Position numbers and translations under genes: made by a program. Positions 17,729 to 26,389 of a DNA stretch of 64,000 nt are shown one piece after another. Within the stretch, counting starts at the first letter, position 1. The number at the start of each line of letters is the position of its first letter. Below the pieces are notes generated by a model. The model had not been told where the DNA came from and did not search any database. It saw nothing but the letters and a program-made list of their open reading frames with translations. Origin of the DNA: Methanocorpusculaceae archaeon UBA425 (lineage in GTDB: Archaea; Halobacteriota; Methanomicrobia; Methanomicrobiales; Methanocorpusculaceae); contig DAWV01000008.1 in the NCBI GenBank assembly GCA_002506085.1, positions 168,410-232,409 of the forward strand. The letters run 5' to 3'.

Positions 17729-20464
17729 TTATAATCCGGCACGGATAACTGACTCGGCCTTTGCCAGGGCTTTGCCGACTGCGGTGACATCGACTCCCGC
17801 TCCCTGCGCGAGATTTTCCTTGCCTCCGCCTTTACCGCCGAGTTCTGCACAAACATCGCTGACAAGTTTACCTGCGTGAATCTTTGCATTTCCTGAGGAT
17901 GCAACAACTCCGAGACCGTCTGATGTTGTAATCAATACTGCCACGCCCCCGCGTGCGGAAATTGCTCCGGCCACGGTCACGAGTTCTTTTCTCGAAACAT
18001 CCACCTGCCTGATGACGACCTCGACCCCGTTGATGTCGATACCCTCGATACGGGAAAGTTCCAACTCGGCAATCTTTGCCCGGAGTTTTTCAATTTCTTT
18101 CCTCTGGTCTTTCCATTCGGTGAAGAACCGCTCGACCGAGCCCGGCAGATTTTCCATCTGTACTGAAATGGTATCTGCCGAGGTATTCAGCAGAGACTGG
18201 ATGTGCTGCATTGCATCGAGAGCCGCAAATCCTGCCGCAAACTCGATACGCTCGACACCATCCTGAATATGTTCCAGTTTCAGAATCTTGATCGGACCAA
18301 TCTCGCCCGTGCTCCGGCAGTGGGTTCCGGCGCATGCCTGAACCTCGGCTCCCATCTGCACAACACGAATCTCCTTTCCCGGCGGGACACCGCCCTGGTA
18401 GAGAGCGAACCCGAACTTCTGCTCGGCCTTTACTCTGTTCTCCACCTTAATCATTGTCGGGAGATTTTCCATTACCAGACGGTTGGCGATAATCTCGATC
18501 TGCTTCAGTTCATCATTCGTGATGTGTGTATAGTGCCTGATATCCAGTCTTGCGACATCGGTGGACAGTTGTGATCCTGCCTGGTGAACGTGCGGGCCGA
18601 GGACTTCCTTTGCGGCACGAAGAACCAGGTGGGTACCTGAGTGGTGGCGCATAAGAGCCCATCTGCGGTCTTCATCGAGAACGCCCTTGACCCGGTCGCC
18701 TCGTTTCAGCGTGTTCTCACGAACCTTGTGGAGAATCACATTCTCCGACTTGACAACCTCGTCAACACGAACCATCGTCGATTTTGTGATGAGCATACCT
18801 GTATCGGACGGCTGACCTCCTCCCTCCGGATAGAAAAGAGTCGCGTCAAGAACAACGTAATTGTCGAAGACATCGAGAACGGTTGCGTCGAACTCCATAT
18901 CCGCAGGTCGTTCGTAGAAACTCTTGCGGGTCTCCGGAAGTTTGAGTATTCTCTCCGCATATTTTGCGAGCGGCGAGATTGGTTTTTCCGTCTCGTTCTC
19001 GGAATGCATATCTGCAATCTGTGAATCGAAGTCATCCGGGATATCAAATTCGGCGCCTGCAGCTGTCAGAATCTTACCCATCAGGTCTACCGGAATGCCG
19101 TGCGAGTCGTAGAGTGTCATCAGTTCCGCGAGCGGGACCGGTTCATTCTTCTTAATATAGGTCTGCCCGAGACGCTGAACTGTTCTGGTTCCGCGTTCAA
19201 TCGTGGTATCGTATTTCTCGACTTCACGGTCGAGAATCTGCCGGACAATGTCCTCATTCTGCTCGAAGTTGGCAAGACCGATGGTCTCCATCTGGGAAAC
19301 TACAAGATCTCCAAGGTTCTCGTCGAGTTTCAAGTCCTGCATCATTCTGATGCTGCGGCGCAGCACAAGCCGTGCCAGGTACCCTTCACGTGCATTGGAC
19401 GGGACAATCAGATCGCCGAGCATGTAGGCGAGACATCTGGTGTGGTCACACAGAGCATAGACGCTTTCCATCGGGACGATAATCTCTTCGAGTTTCGAGA
19501 GGGAAAGGTTGGCTGCGTCGGCGACCTGCTGTCTGAGATTCCTGATCTTATCCCCGCGGATATCCATGAGTCCGGCGAACTTTGCATTGAGTCCGAGGAC
19601 CCTTTCGATTTCCGGATTATTGAGATAATCTTCCATGCCCGCAGAGTTAAGAACCCGCGAAATCATCTCCGGGAAAACGGCATCATATGCAGTTGGCGTA
19701 CCGCAGGATGCCCAGGTGAACCGCTCAAGACCGTAACCGGTATCGACGATTCGAAGAGGCATTTCATAGTAATCTTTTCCCTCGATACTTACCGGAGGTT
19801 TGCCGGAGTTTTTCCGGGAGAGGTTCATGAAAACGAGTGTGGCTACTTCGAGACCACCCATTAAGACCTCGACGCTTGCCCCGGCGTTCCCTCCGCCGAA
19901 CCACGGGTTTTCTTTGAAGGTGAGATTGGTTATATCGCCCCCGACCGATTGGACAAACCCGCTGCAGAGTTCAAGACAGTGGTCTTTCCAGTAAATCGGT
20001 TTCTCATCAGTGTTGAAGGCATGGTGTGCCATCATCTCAAAGCAGGTGAAGTGTCTGCCGGAACGTCCTACATTGTCGAGATCGTTGAGTCTGATACAGG
20101 GCTGGGATATGGTGAGCGGGTTTGCCGGCGGGGGACAGACCCCGCTCGTTACAAACGGCTGAAAGTCTGCGATGGAGGCTATGGTGAGGTAAATATCGTC
20201 ACGCCATCTTGCGGCTACCGGGTATCTGTTGATTCTGGTGTGACCGTTTTTCTCAAAGAAGGAGAGATATGCCTCCCGCATTTCTGCAACACTGTGCTTT
20301 TTGAAAATAGGATTTCCAATGAACTGATAAGGTTCGCACGGTGCGTCGCCGCAGACCTCACGATTCGGGTCGAGGGTCCAGAACGCACTGCCGCATTTCT
20401 TACAGATTTTACGGACATAACCGTTTTCTCTGAAGTATTCAAGTTGATATTCGTTTTCTAGCAT
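17729..20464 (-). CDS. alaS: Alanyl-tRNA synthetase, archaeal type
   Basis: A 911-residue class II synthetase with the archaeal N-terminal extension bearing CKKCGSAFW and a second cysteine pair. The editing domain has HHSGTH (zinc ligands) and CAGTHC, and the C-Ala domain ends with GGKGGGKENLAQGAG. It charges tRNA-Ala and clears mischarged Ser and Gly. The promoter AATAAATATAAACTAT lies just upstream on the minus strand near 20485-20500. Length and motif order are complete. Confidence 0.96.
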   Translation of the reverse strand: MLENEYQLEYFRENGYVRKICKKCGSAFWTLDPNREVCGDAPCEPYQFIGNPIFKKHSVAEMREAYLSFFEKNGHTRINRYPVAARWRDDIYLTIASIADFQPFVTSGVCPPPANPLTISQPCIRLNDLDNVGRSGRHFTCFEMMAHHAFNTDEKPIYWKDHCLELCSGFVQSVGGDITNLTFKENPWFGGGNAGASVEVLMGGLEVATLVFMNLSRKNSGKPPVSIEGKDYYEMPLRIVDTGYGLERFTWASCGTPTAYDAVFPEMISRVLNSAGMEDYLNNPEIERVLGLNAKFAGLMDIRGDKIRNLRQQVADAANLSLSKLEEIIVPMESVYALCDHTRCLAYMLGDLIVPSNAREGYLARLVLRRSIRMMQDLKLDENLGDLVVSQMETIGLANFEQNEDIVRQILDREVEKYDTTIERGTRTVQRLGQTYIKKNEPVPLAELMTLYDSHGIPVDLMGKILTAAGAEFDIPDDFDSQIADMHSENETEKPISPLAKYAERILKLPETRKSFYERPADMEFDATVLDVFDNYVVLDATLFYPEGGGQPSDTGMLITKSTMVRVDEVVKSENVILHKVRENTLKRGDRVKGVLDEDRRWALMRHHSGTHLVLRAAKEVLGPHVHQAGSQLSTDVARLDIRHYTHITNDELKQIEIIANRLVMENLPTMIKVENRVKAEQKFGFALYQGGVPPGKEIRVVQMGAEVQACAGTHCRSTGEIGPIKILKLEHIQDGVERIEFAAGFAALDAMQHIQSLLNTSADTISVQMENLPGSVERFFTEWKDQRKEIEKLRAKIAELELSRIEGIDINGVEVVIRQVDVSRKELVTVAGAISARGGVAVLITTSDGLGVVASSGNAKIHAGKLVSDVCAELGGKGGGKENLAQGAGVDVTAVGKALAKAESVIRAGL

Positions 20465-20541
20465 GGAAAATCTCCGGTAGAGATAGTTTATATTTATTGG
20501 ATTACAGGGGTTATATGGGTTTGTGTTATGCCGGGGTCCGT

Positions 20542-21270
20542 CTATAATCCAAATGATTCGAGATAGGTCAGCCCCGGCATCACATCTTCAAGCCGGAGTA
20601 CCTCGAGAATCAGCGTTGCATTTCCTGCGGATGAAAGAACCCGGGAGAAATCCACGGTTCCGGTTCCGCACGCAGCATGCTCGTCGGATATACCGTGATT
20701 ATCGTGGAGGTGAATATGATCCGGGTTTTCTTTCAGAAAGGCATCAAGGGTCCGTGTGAGATTCGCGTGCCCTACATCCAAAGCCAGCCCGAGTCCCGCG
20801 TCACGGATTTCCCGGACAAGGTCAGGTGTCTGAAAAAAGCAGAATTCCATGGATCCGAGATTCTCCATAACGAACCGGACAGAGAACTCATCCTGAAGAA
20901 GTCCCAGTTCCAGAATCGATTTATGGAGGGCAAGGATTGAAGCCGCCCGGTTTTCAGCTTCCAGGCAGAATCCCGGATGAAGTACTAATTTTTCGGCACC
21001 GATTGAATCGGCGATCTCAGCAGTTTCTCTGATTACTTCAATGCTTGCCTGACGGATACGTTCGAATGGTTCCGCAATATTCCCGTCTGCGGTCGGGGCA
21101 TGAATCGTATAACGCAAATCAAATCTGTCCGGAACCGATGCATGGCGAAAAAGAGAATGGTTTGCATCGCACTGTATTTCCACCAGATCCGTCAGAGGTT
21201 CCAGTGTGGCGAGAGCACGTTCAAGCGGCATATTCATTGCACAGTTGGTGGAAATTCCGATGTGTTTCAT
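20542..21270 (-). CDS. TIM-barrel sugar-phosphate isomerase/epimerase-like protein
   Basis: This 242-residue protein has the AP-endonuclease-2/xylose-isomerase barrel signature. Metal-binding residues are seen in YTIHAPT, LHPGF, VMENLG, LDVGHAN, HLHDNHG and LILEVLR. It is a paralogue of the gene at 33264, which shares the same motif order and the HDNHG motif. The substrate is unknown. It lies downstream of the ABC transporter ATPase with a 23-base gap on the same strand, so it may be co-transcribed. Confidence 0.75.
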   Translation of the reverse strand: MKHIGISTNCAMNMPLERALATLEPLTDLVEIQCDANHSLFRHASVPDRFDLRYTIHAPTADGNIAEPFERIRQASIEVIRETAEIADSIGAEKLVLHPGFCLEAENRAASILALHKSILELGLLQDEFSVRFVMENLGSMEFCFFQTPDLVREIRDAGLGLALDVGHANLTRTLDAFLKENPDHIHLHDNHGISDEHAACGTGTVDFSRVLSSAGNATLILEVLRLEDVMPGLTYLESFGL

Positions 21271-21293
21271 GGATTATGGTTCTCCGACGGACC

Positions 21294-22514
21294 TCACTCA
21301 TAAAGAATTTTCATAAGTGCCGTGACATCAGAAATAACCACAGCTCCATTCTCAATGAGGGTTCTGCGGATTCTCGTAGCTTCGCCGTCAGTGTAATCTT
21401 CTCCCTCGCCAATCAGGTATACTGGTGTGGATACACCGGTGAGCGCCGTCAGATTCGCTAGATTCCCGTTTCCGACCGGCATCCCGGTGACCACGATTTT
21501 GTCGGCATTGGTAAGCATTGCCTTCAGTTTTTGGACTGAGTCATCACTCACGACAGCGAACGGAGGTTCGATAATCGTCTCAAGCCCAAGTTTCAATGCA
21601 GCAAGACAGTCTGAATCGTTTGCCGCGAGCACTCCTGCAGATACGGAAAAACCATGCAGACACAAGGTATAGAGAATTTCTGTTCCGGTCCCGCCGCCTG
21701 AAATCACATGGATGTGAGCTGAGTTGGAAGATGGCTGAACACCGTATTCCGGAATCAGATACGGTTTTCCGGTAAGGGGATGAGTCGTAACCATCATCCG
21801 GACGGAAAAACTCTCCCGGATTTTATCCGGAGTCAGCACCTCGGCGGGTGTGCCGACAGCGAGAATCTTTCCCTGTTTCATCAGTACAATTCTATCACAG
21901 AAGTATGATGCCAGATTCAGATCGTGAAATACACCGATGATCGTAATCTTCGGGGTAAGGTCACGGATTAACTCCATGATGTCTATCTGATGGTTAATGT
22001 CGAGATGGGATGTAGGTTCGTCCAGAAGGAGGATTTTCGGCTGCTGGGTGAGTGTTCGTGCAATCAGAACACGCTGACGTTCCCCTCCGGAGATTTCCGT
22101 AATCAGCCTGCCGGCGAGATGGAGGGTGTTTGTCGTTTTCATCGCTTCACTCGCGATATCCAGATCTTTCGCTGAAAGAGGTGCAAGTTTTCCGATATGG
22201 GGATATCTTCCCATAAGCACGATTTCCCGGACTGAAAACGGAAATGCCACATCCGTTTCCTGACCAACGCATCCGATTGTTTTTGCAAGGGTTCGCGAAT
22301 CATATGACTGGACATCAAGTCCTTCGAGGAAAACCGCTCCGTCATCAGGTTTCAAAATCCGCGAGAGTGCCCGAAGGAAGGTTGTCTTTCCGCATCCGTT
22401 CGGTCCGAGAATTCCGATGAATCCTCCCTTTTCAACTGCGAGCGAGAACTGTTCGATAACATGGTGATCCCCGTAACTTATCGAGATATTTTCTGCGGAA
22501 ATTATCGGCGTCAT
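21294..22514 (-). CDS. btuD: Corrinoid/siderophore ABC transporter ATPase with extra C-terminal domain
   Basis: The 406-residue protein starts at ATG 22514, which overlaps the btuC stop by 4 bases; the longer upstream frame lies inside btuC. The ATPase part (1-255) has GPNGCGKTT, ISGGERQR, LLLDEPTSHLD and FHDLNLA. The remaining about 150 residues are an unusual Rossmann-like domain (VISGGGTGTEILYTLC; VVTGMPVGNGNL; VYLIGEGEDYTDGE) found in some archaeal transporter ATPases but absent from standard BtuD/FhuC. The domain may sense ligand or nucleotide; its role is not known. Confidence 0.82.
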   Translation of the reverse strand: MTPIISAENISISYGDHHVIEQFSLAVEKGGFIGILGPNGCGKTTFLRALSRILKPDDGAVFLEGLDVQSYDSRTLAKTIGCVGQETDVAFPFSVREIVLMGRYPHIGKLAPLSAKDLDIASEAMKTTNTLHLAGRLITEISGGERQRVLIARTLTQQPKILLLDEPTSHLDINHQIDIMELIRDLTPKITIIGVFHDLNLASYFCDRIVLMKQGKILAVGTPAEVLTPDKIRESFSVRMMVTTHPLTGKPYLIPEYGVQPSSNSAHIHVISGGGTGTEILYTLCLHGFSVSAGVLAANDSDCLAALKLGLETIIEPPFAVVSDDSVQKLKAMLTNADKIVVTGMPVGNGNLANLTALTGVSTPVYLIGEGEDYTDGEATRIRRTLIENGAVVISDVTALMKILYE

Positions 22515-23458
22515 ACCCGTGTCCTCCGGCGAAGCAGGTAAATAAAGAACGGAGCTCCGAGGAATGCGGTGATGATTCCAACCGGAATTTCGATTGGAAG
22601 TGATCTCGCAACGGTGTCCGCCCATATGAGCAGAATAGATCCTGCCAGCATGGATGCCGGGAGAAGAATCCGGTGGTCGGGTCCCGTAAAAATCCGCATG
22701 ATGTGGGGAATGATGAGTCCTACGAACCCGATACAGCCGGAAACTGAAACGGCAATTGCCGTAATAAATGTGGAGACCAGGAGAAGAATCTTTTTTGTTC
22801 TCTCGGTGTTGACACCAAGATGAATTGCTTCTTCTTCACCAAGCGCCATTACGTTCAGGTCGCGGGAAAAAACATAGAGGATGATAACCGCTGCCGGGAT
22901 TAAGAGTGCGAGACGTACATCATCCCAGTACATGTTCCAGAAACCGCCCATCATCCAGAACATAATCTGATGAAGACTGTTTCCTGACATGTACATGATG
23001 AAGGAAAGCATCGCCGATAGGAAAAGCGAAACAGCAATTCCTGACAGCAGCAGGGTTTCGACCGCCATTCTCCCATTTCTTTTTGAGATGATATAAACAG
23101 TAATTGTTGATGCTGCGGCTCCGATAAAGGCAAAAAGCGGCATTAATAATCCGCCGAGGAAAACTATGGCACAGGCGGCCCCGAGAGCGCCGCCGGTGGA
23201 GGTTCCGATGATATAGGGGTCTGCCATCGGGTTTCTGAAAAGACCCTGCATTACACAGCCGGCGGCAGCAAGTCCTCCTCCTACCAGAAGAGCCCCGAGT
23301 ACCCGCGGGAGTCTGACTTCAAAGAGAAGTTTCTGAATCATTTCCGAGTCAAAGGTGAGAAGGGACAACCCCGAAACTCCTATGAGAGTAGTTATAACAA
23401 TGCTTACGAGGAGAACGACGAAAAGCACAGGAAGAAGGAGCACGGGGCGGCGAATCAT
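22511..23458 (-). CDS. btuC: FecCD/BtuC-family ABC transporter permease
   Basis: A 315-residue polytopic membrane protein with about nine or ten helices. Family motifs include LFEVRLPRVLGALLVGGGLAAAG, GLFRNPMADPYIIGTS, GGALGAACAIVFLGG, and GFVGLIIPHIMR near 235. The GLIIPH motif marks the coupling helix touching the ATPase. Members import cobalamins, haem or iron siderophores; corrinoid is favoured because methanogenesis and the gene at 2148 need it. It has its own promoter-like leader at 23460-23497. Confidence 0.85.
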   Translation of the reverse strand: MIRRPVLLLPVLFVVLLVSIVITTLIGVSGLSLLTFDSEMIQKLLFEVRLPRVLGALLVGGGLAAAGCVMQGLFRNPMADPYIIGTSTGGALGAACAIVFLGGLLMPLFAFIGAAASTITVYIISKRNGRMAVETLLLSGIAVSLFLSAMLSFIMYMSGNSLHQIMFWMMGGFWNMYWDDVRLALLIPAAVIILYVFSRDLNVMALGEEEAIHLGVNTERTKKILLLVSTFITAIAVSVSGCIGFVGLIIPHIMRIFTGPDHRILLPASMLAGSILLIWADTVARSLPIEIPVGIITAFLGAPFFIYLLRRRTRV

Positions 23459-23496
23459 AAATGTAAATATATAGTTTGTTTTATGTAAAATAAAGA
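23459..23496 (-). promoter_or_regulatory. btuCD promoter region
   Basis: Read on the minus strand the leader is A+T-rich, with TTTTACATAAAACAAAC followed by TATATATTTAC just before the ATG. The element AAACTATAT (23469-23477) also occurs in the leader of btuF (24661-24669) at a similar distance from the start codon, with TAC-rich DNA on both sides. It may be a shared promoter or control element. Confidence 0.4.
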
Positions 23497-23610
23497 TGTG
23501 TGATATGATGTCTCTTCATTCTTTTCCGCGGGTCGCGAAAAGAACTCCGACTGCGAGACATTCGGCTATCAAGATTTGTACACTATTATTTGTGCAGAAA
23601 AACTATCGAC

Positions 23611-23638
23611 AAAAAAGAGACTGGTGGAAATACCACCT
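23611..23638 (-). terminator. Terminator of btuF
   Basis: GGTGG/CCACC (23623-23627 with 23633-23637) forms a small hairpin 9 bases after the btuF stop. On the transcribed strand it is followed by AGTCTCTTTTTTG. This separates btuF from btuCD, which has its own promoter. A second imperfect hairpin based on CTTTTCCGCG/CGCGAAAAG lies further on, near 23521-23542. Confidence 0.55.
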
Positions 23639-23646
23639 GGGTTTAT

Positions 23647-24654
23647 TCACTTTCTTCTGTAGATGAAGAGACCACCGATAATTCCGGAAATTACCGGAAT
23701 CACACTGAATCCGGGAGATGACGCAGACGATATAGGTTCCGCGTAATTACCAAAGATTTCCGGGTGCAGAATCTGTGCAAGTTGTTCCAGAGATTCAACA
23801 ATTCTGGGTCCGCCTCTATCGAAAGTGTCAGAATTCATGACATAAACATCCGTATTCCTGACGGCAGTAAGACTGCTGAGTCTCTGGTCAGTGAAGAATG
23901 ACTTCTGAAGAGTATTTTCACCGGTCGTTCCCATTTTGGAACCAGAATCCACAAGAATAATCTGCGGATCTGTCGTGAGCAGCTTTTCAAGCGTGACCAC
24001 TCCCCACCCTTCCACATCAGCGAAGGCATTTGTTCCGCCCGCGAGAGTAATCAGTTCATTCTGGAATGTACTGGACCCGGAAACCCAGTATGGTTCGATA
24101 CTCATTGCGTGCATTACGGTCGGCTTATCTGTAACTCCTTCGAGTTTTTCAGATATAGCATCGATGCGGGTCTTCATATCGGATACAATTGAATTTGCCT
24201 CGGCAGTTGTACCGGTACATGTCCCGACCATCTGAATTGCATCATATGTTCCGTTTACACTATCCGACTGGATGACGATGACACTGTATCCAAGCCGGCG
24301 GAGATAATCAATATTCTCCTGTCCGTTTTTTGGATTGGCGAAGATGATATCCGGATTTGCGGCAACAATTTTCTCCACATTGATAGTGGAATATCCTCCG
24401 ACAGTCTGTTTAGTCAGGGTCTCCTCCGGATAGTTGCAGTATTCAGTGACACCGACGACCTTGTCACCAAGTCCGAGGGCAAAAATAATTTCCGTGTTTG
24501 TCGGGGCGAGCGAGACGATGGTCTCCGGCTGGCTTTCTATAATGGATTCAAAACCGGAATCATCGGTGACGGTCACCGGATTCCATCCAAGAGCCGTGCC
24601 GCAGAAAACAGCACAAACCAGCAGAACGGCAATGAATAAGTGTACAGGTTTCAT
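23647..24654 (-). CDS. btuF: Corrinoid/siderophore ABC transporter substrate-binding protein, wall-sorted
   Basis: The 335-residue protein has a signal peptide (1-23, MKPVHLFIAVLLVCAVFCG...), a BtuF/FhuD-type bilobed binding fold (VTVTDDSGFESII; ETIVSLAPTNTEIIFALGLGDKVVGVTEYCNYP; VSGSSTFQNELITLAGG), and a C-terminus of SSPGF, a hydrophobic helix and RRK. That tail matches the PGF-CTERM type of sorting signal processed by archaeosortase, so the protein is probably lipid-anchored outside the cell. It feeds the permease at 22511. Confidence 0.85.
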   Translation of the reverse strand: MKPVHLFIAVLLVCAVFCGTALGWNPVTVTDDSGFESIIESQPETIVSLAPTNTEIIFALGLGDKVVGVTEYCNYPEETLTKQTVGGYSTINVEKIVAANPDIIFANPKNGQENIDYLRRLGYSVIVIQSDSVNGTYDAIQMVGTCTGTTAEANSIVSDMKTRIDAISEKLEGVTDKPTVMHAMSIEPYWVSGSSTFQNELITLAGGTNAFADVEGWGVVTLEKLLTTDPQIILVDSGSKMGTTGENTLQKSFFTDQRLSSLTAVRNTDVYVMNSDTFDRGGPRIVESLEQLAQILHPEIFGNYAEPISSASSPGFSVIPVISGIIGGLFIYRRK

Positions 24655-24695
24655 AGTGTAATATAGTTTAGATTACATAAGTAAATAAATTATGA
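24655..24695 (-). promoter_or_regulatory. btuF promoter region
   Basis: The minus strand reads AATTTATTTACTTATG, a TATA-like run near 24680-24693, then AAACTATAT (24661-24669) only a few bases before the ATG. The 5' untranslated region would be very short. AAACTATAT is shared with the btuC leader. Confidence 0.4.
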
Positions 24696-24765
24696 GTTAA
24701 TGCGCCGGCAAGGTTCTTCCATACCTGAAGCCGGGATAAAAAAAAGGTACGTATTTTTGAGGTGC

Positions 24766-26388
24766 TCACTCGCTTTCGACAAACCCTCTCAGGTCCATCT
24801 CGAACGCGGCAACCGGGTGTTCCAGACCGAAAGCCGCCAGCACATCTGGATTAATCTCTCCAAAGACGCCGACCTTTTTTCCGGAAACATAAATATCTCC
24901 GCATCTTCCGGGAATAAATGCCGGATCTACAGACTCCTTCACTACATACGGGATGGCCATCATCCGGCAGAACGCATCCACAACCGCGTAAATCATTGAG
25001 AAATCCGCAGTTGTCTGAATCGAAGCCGCCGCCATCTTCGGGTAGGTAACAAGTTTTTCAACAACATCGCCGCACGCAAAAATATTCTGCGGAAGTTCGC
25101 GTGAACGGTTAATCGAGAGCGACTCCATCAGCATTGGCAGAATATCTGTTCTGATAATCGTCTGGTCTTCACTAATCGGGTGAAGGACATGCAGGGCATC
25201 CGGGTTCTCCGGTCTGTTCATCATACCGTAGGAGACCATCCCGCTCGTCAGGGTGAACGGCGTATTCTCGATATACGAAAGCCCGACCATTACTTTCCGG
25301 ACCAGACTGTAGAGTTTCTGAACCGGGTGGGGTTTTCCGACCGTGAAAGTCGGAGGGAGGGAAGCCTCGATTTTATCGTAGCCGAAGGAGATTGCTGCGT
25401 CCTCGTAAACATCGTGGTCATGCATAATATCGGAACGATAACACGGAACCAGAACCTGAACGGTATTCTCATTCACTACTTTGGCACCAAACCGCATCTT
25501 CAGGAGAAGTTCTGCCATACGTTCAGCGGTGAGCGGGATTCCCGTCAGTTCGCTGCACGCGGAAACGGAAACATTCCGTTTCTCAGGGCGAAGGGTAGGT
25601 GTTTCCAGACCCTCGATATTTACCGACTCAATGGACGCCCCCATCTCGACAAAGGCGGCACAGAGAATATTTACCGCGACGCTGACTGCCCGCGGCTCGA
25701 TTCCCGTGACATCCAGCAGGATGTTGTGTGTCTCCTCTGTAACTCTGGTCAGTTCGCCATTGATGATTGGCGGGAAGGAACATACCCTGCCCTTCGCATC
25801 GATGATTAAGGGGAACCGGTCGAAGTCCTCGACGATTTTAGCATAGGCTTTTCCTTTCGGGTGCTGGGCGAGGATTTCCTCCATCGTCATTTCCATGTCA
25901 TAGTCGAGCGGCACGAACTTCGTTTTCCGGTCGGCTGCGATGTATGAGAACGGACCCTCGATTTTATCGAGGTCGTGAACGCCGATCGCCACCTTTTTCC
26001 TGCCGCGGCCGACTGCCCAGTGGAGGGACTCCTGAAGTCCCATTAGGGACTCAATCATCACCGTGTCCATGTGAACATTTCTGATAACGGCTGATCCGAG
26101 GAACGGGCGAATCTTCGCGAGGTTCGGGTCGACCGAAAAGGAAATTCCCGACGGCTTCACTTCATACTTCGGCAGACCGGTTTCGATGCCGAGATAGCCG
26201 CGGAGGGCACGGGCAGTACCTTCTGCACTGTACAGGTCAGGACGGTTCGGGAAGAACTGGACATCGGTCTGCTCCTCCTCCTCGCGTTCCACTTCAGAGC
26301 CCATCATCGGGAGATTGGACCGAATAGTATTGATATCGGTTCCAGTCAGGCGTGTCAGGTATTCATTGTTGAGTTTTACAATAGGCAT
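24766..26388 (-). CDS. pheT: Phenylalanyl-tRNA synthetase beta subunit
   Basis: A 540-residue protein of archaeal length, starting MPIVKLNNEYLTRLTGTD. It has the B3/B4 editing region in the middle, B5 (LRPEKRNVSVSACSELTGI), and a C-terminal catalytic-like part ending GEINPDVLAAFGLEHPVAAFEMDL. It pairs with PheS as an alpha2-beta2 enzyme. The gene begins 1 base after pheS stops, so the two are co-translated. Confidence 0.95.
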   Translation of the reverse strand: MPIVKLNNEYLTRLTGTDINTIRSNLPMMGSEVEREEEEQTDVQFFPNRPDLYSAEGTARALRGYLGIETGLPKYEVKPSGISFSVDPNLAKIRPFLGSAVIRNVHMDTVMIESLMGLQESLHWAVGRGRKKVAIGVHDLDKIEGPFSYIAADRKTKFVPLDYDMEMTMEEILAQHPKGKAYAKIVEDFDRFPLIIDAKGRVCSFPPIINGELTRVTEETHNILLDVTGIEPRAVSVAVNILCAAFVEMGASIESVNIEGLETPTLRPEKRNVSVSACSELTGIPLTAERMAELLLKMRFGAKVVNENTVQVLVPCYRSDIMHDHDVYEDAAISFGYDKIEASLPPTFTVGKPHPVQKLYSLVRKVMVGLSYIENTPFTLTSGMVSYGMMNRPENPDALHVLHPISEDQTIIRTDILPMLMESLSINRSRELPQNIFACGDVVEKLVTYPKMAAASIQTTADFSMIYAVVDAFCRMMAIPYVVKESVDPAFIPGRCGDIYVSGKKVGVFGEINPDVLAAFGLEHPVAAFEMDLRGFVESE

Positions 26389-26389
26389 T

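Noticed and set aside
19100..19864. 254-residue open frame antisense to alaS
   Set aside because: It reflects the high GC third positions of alaS. No motif, SD site or family is recognisable.
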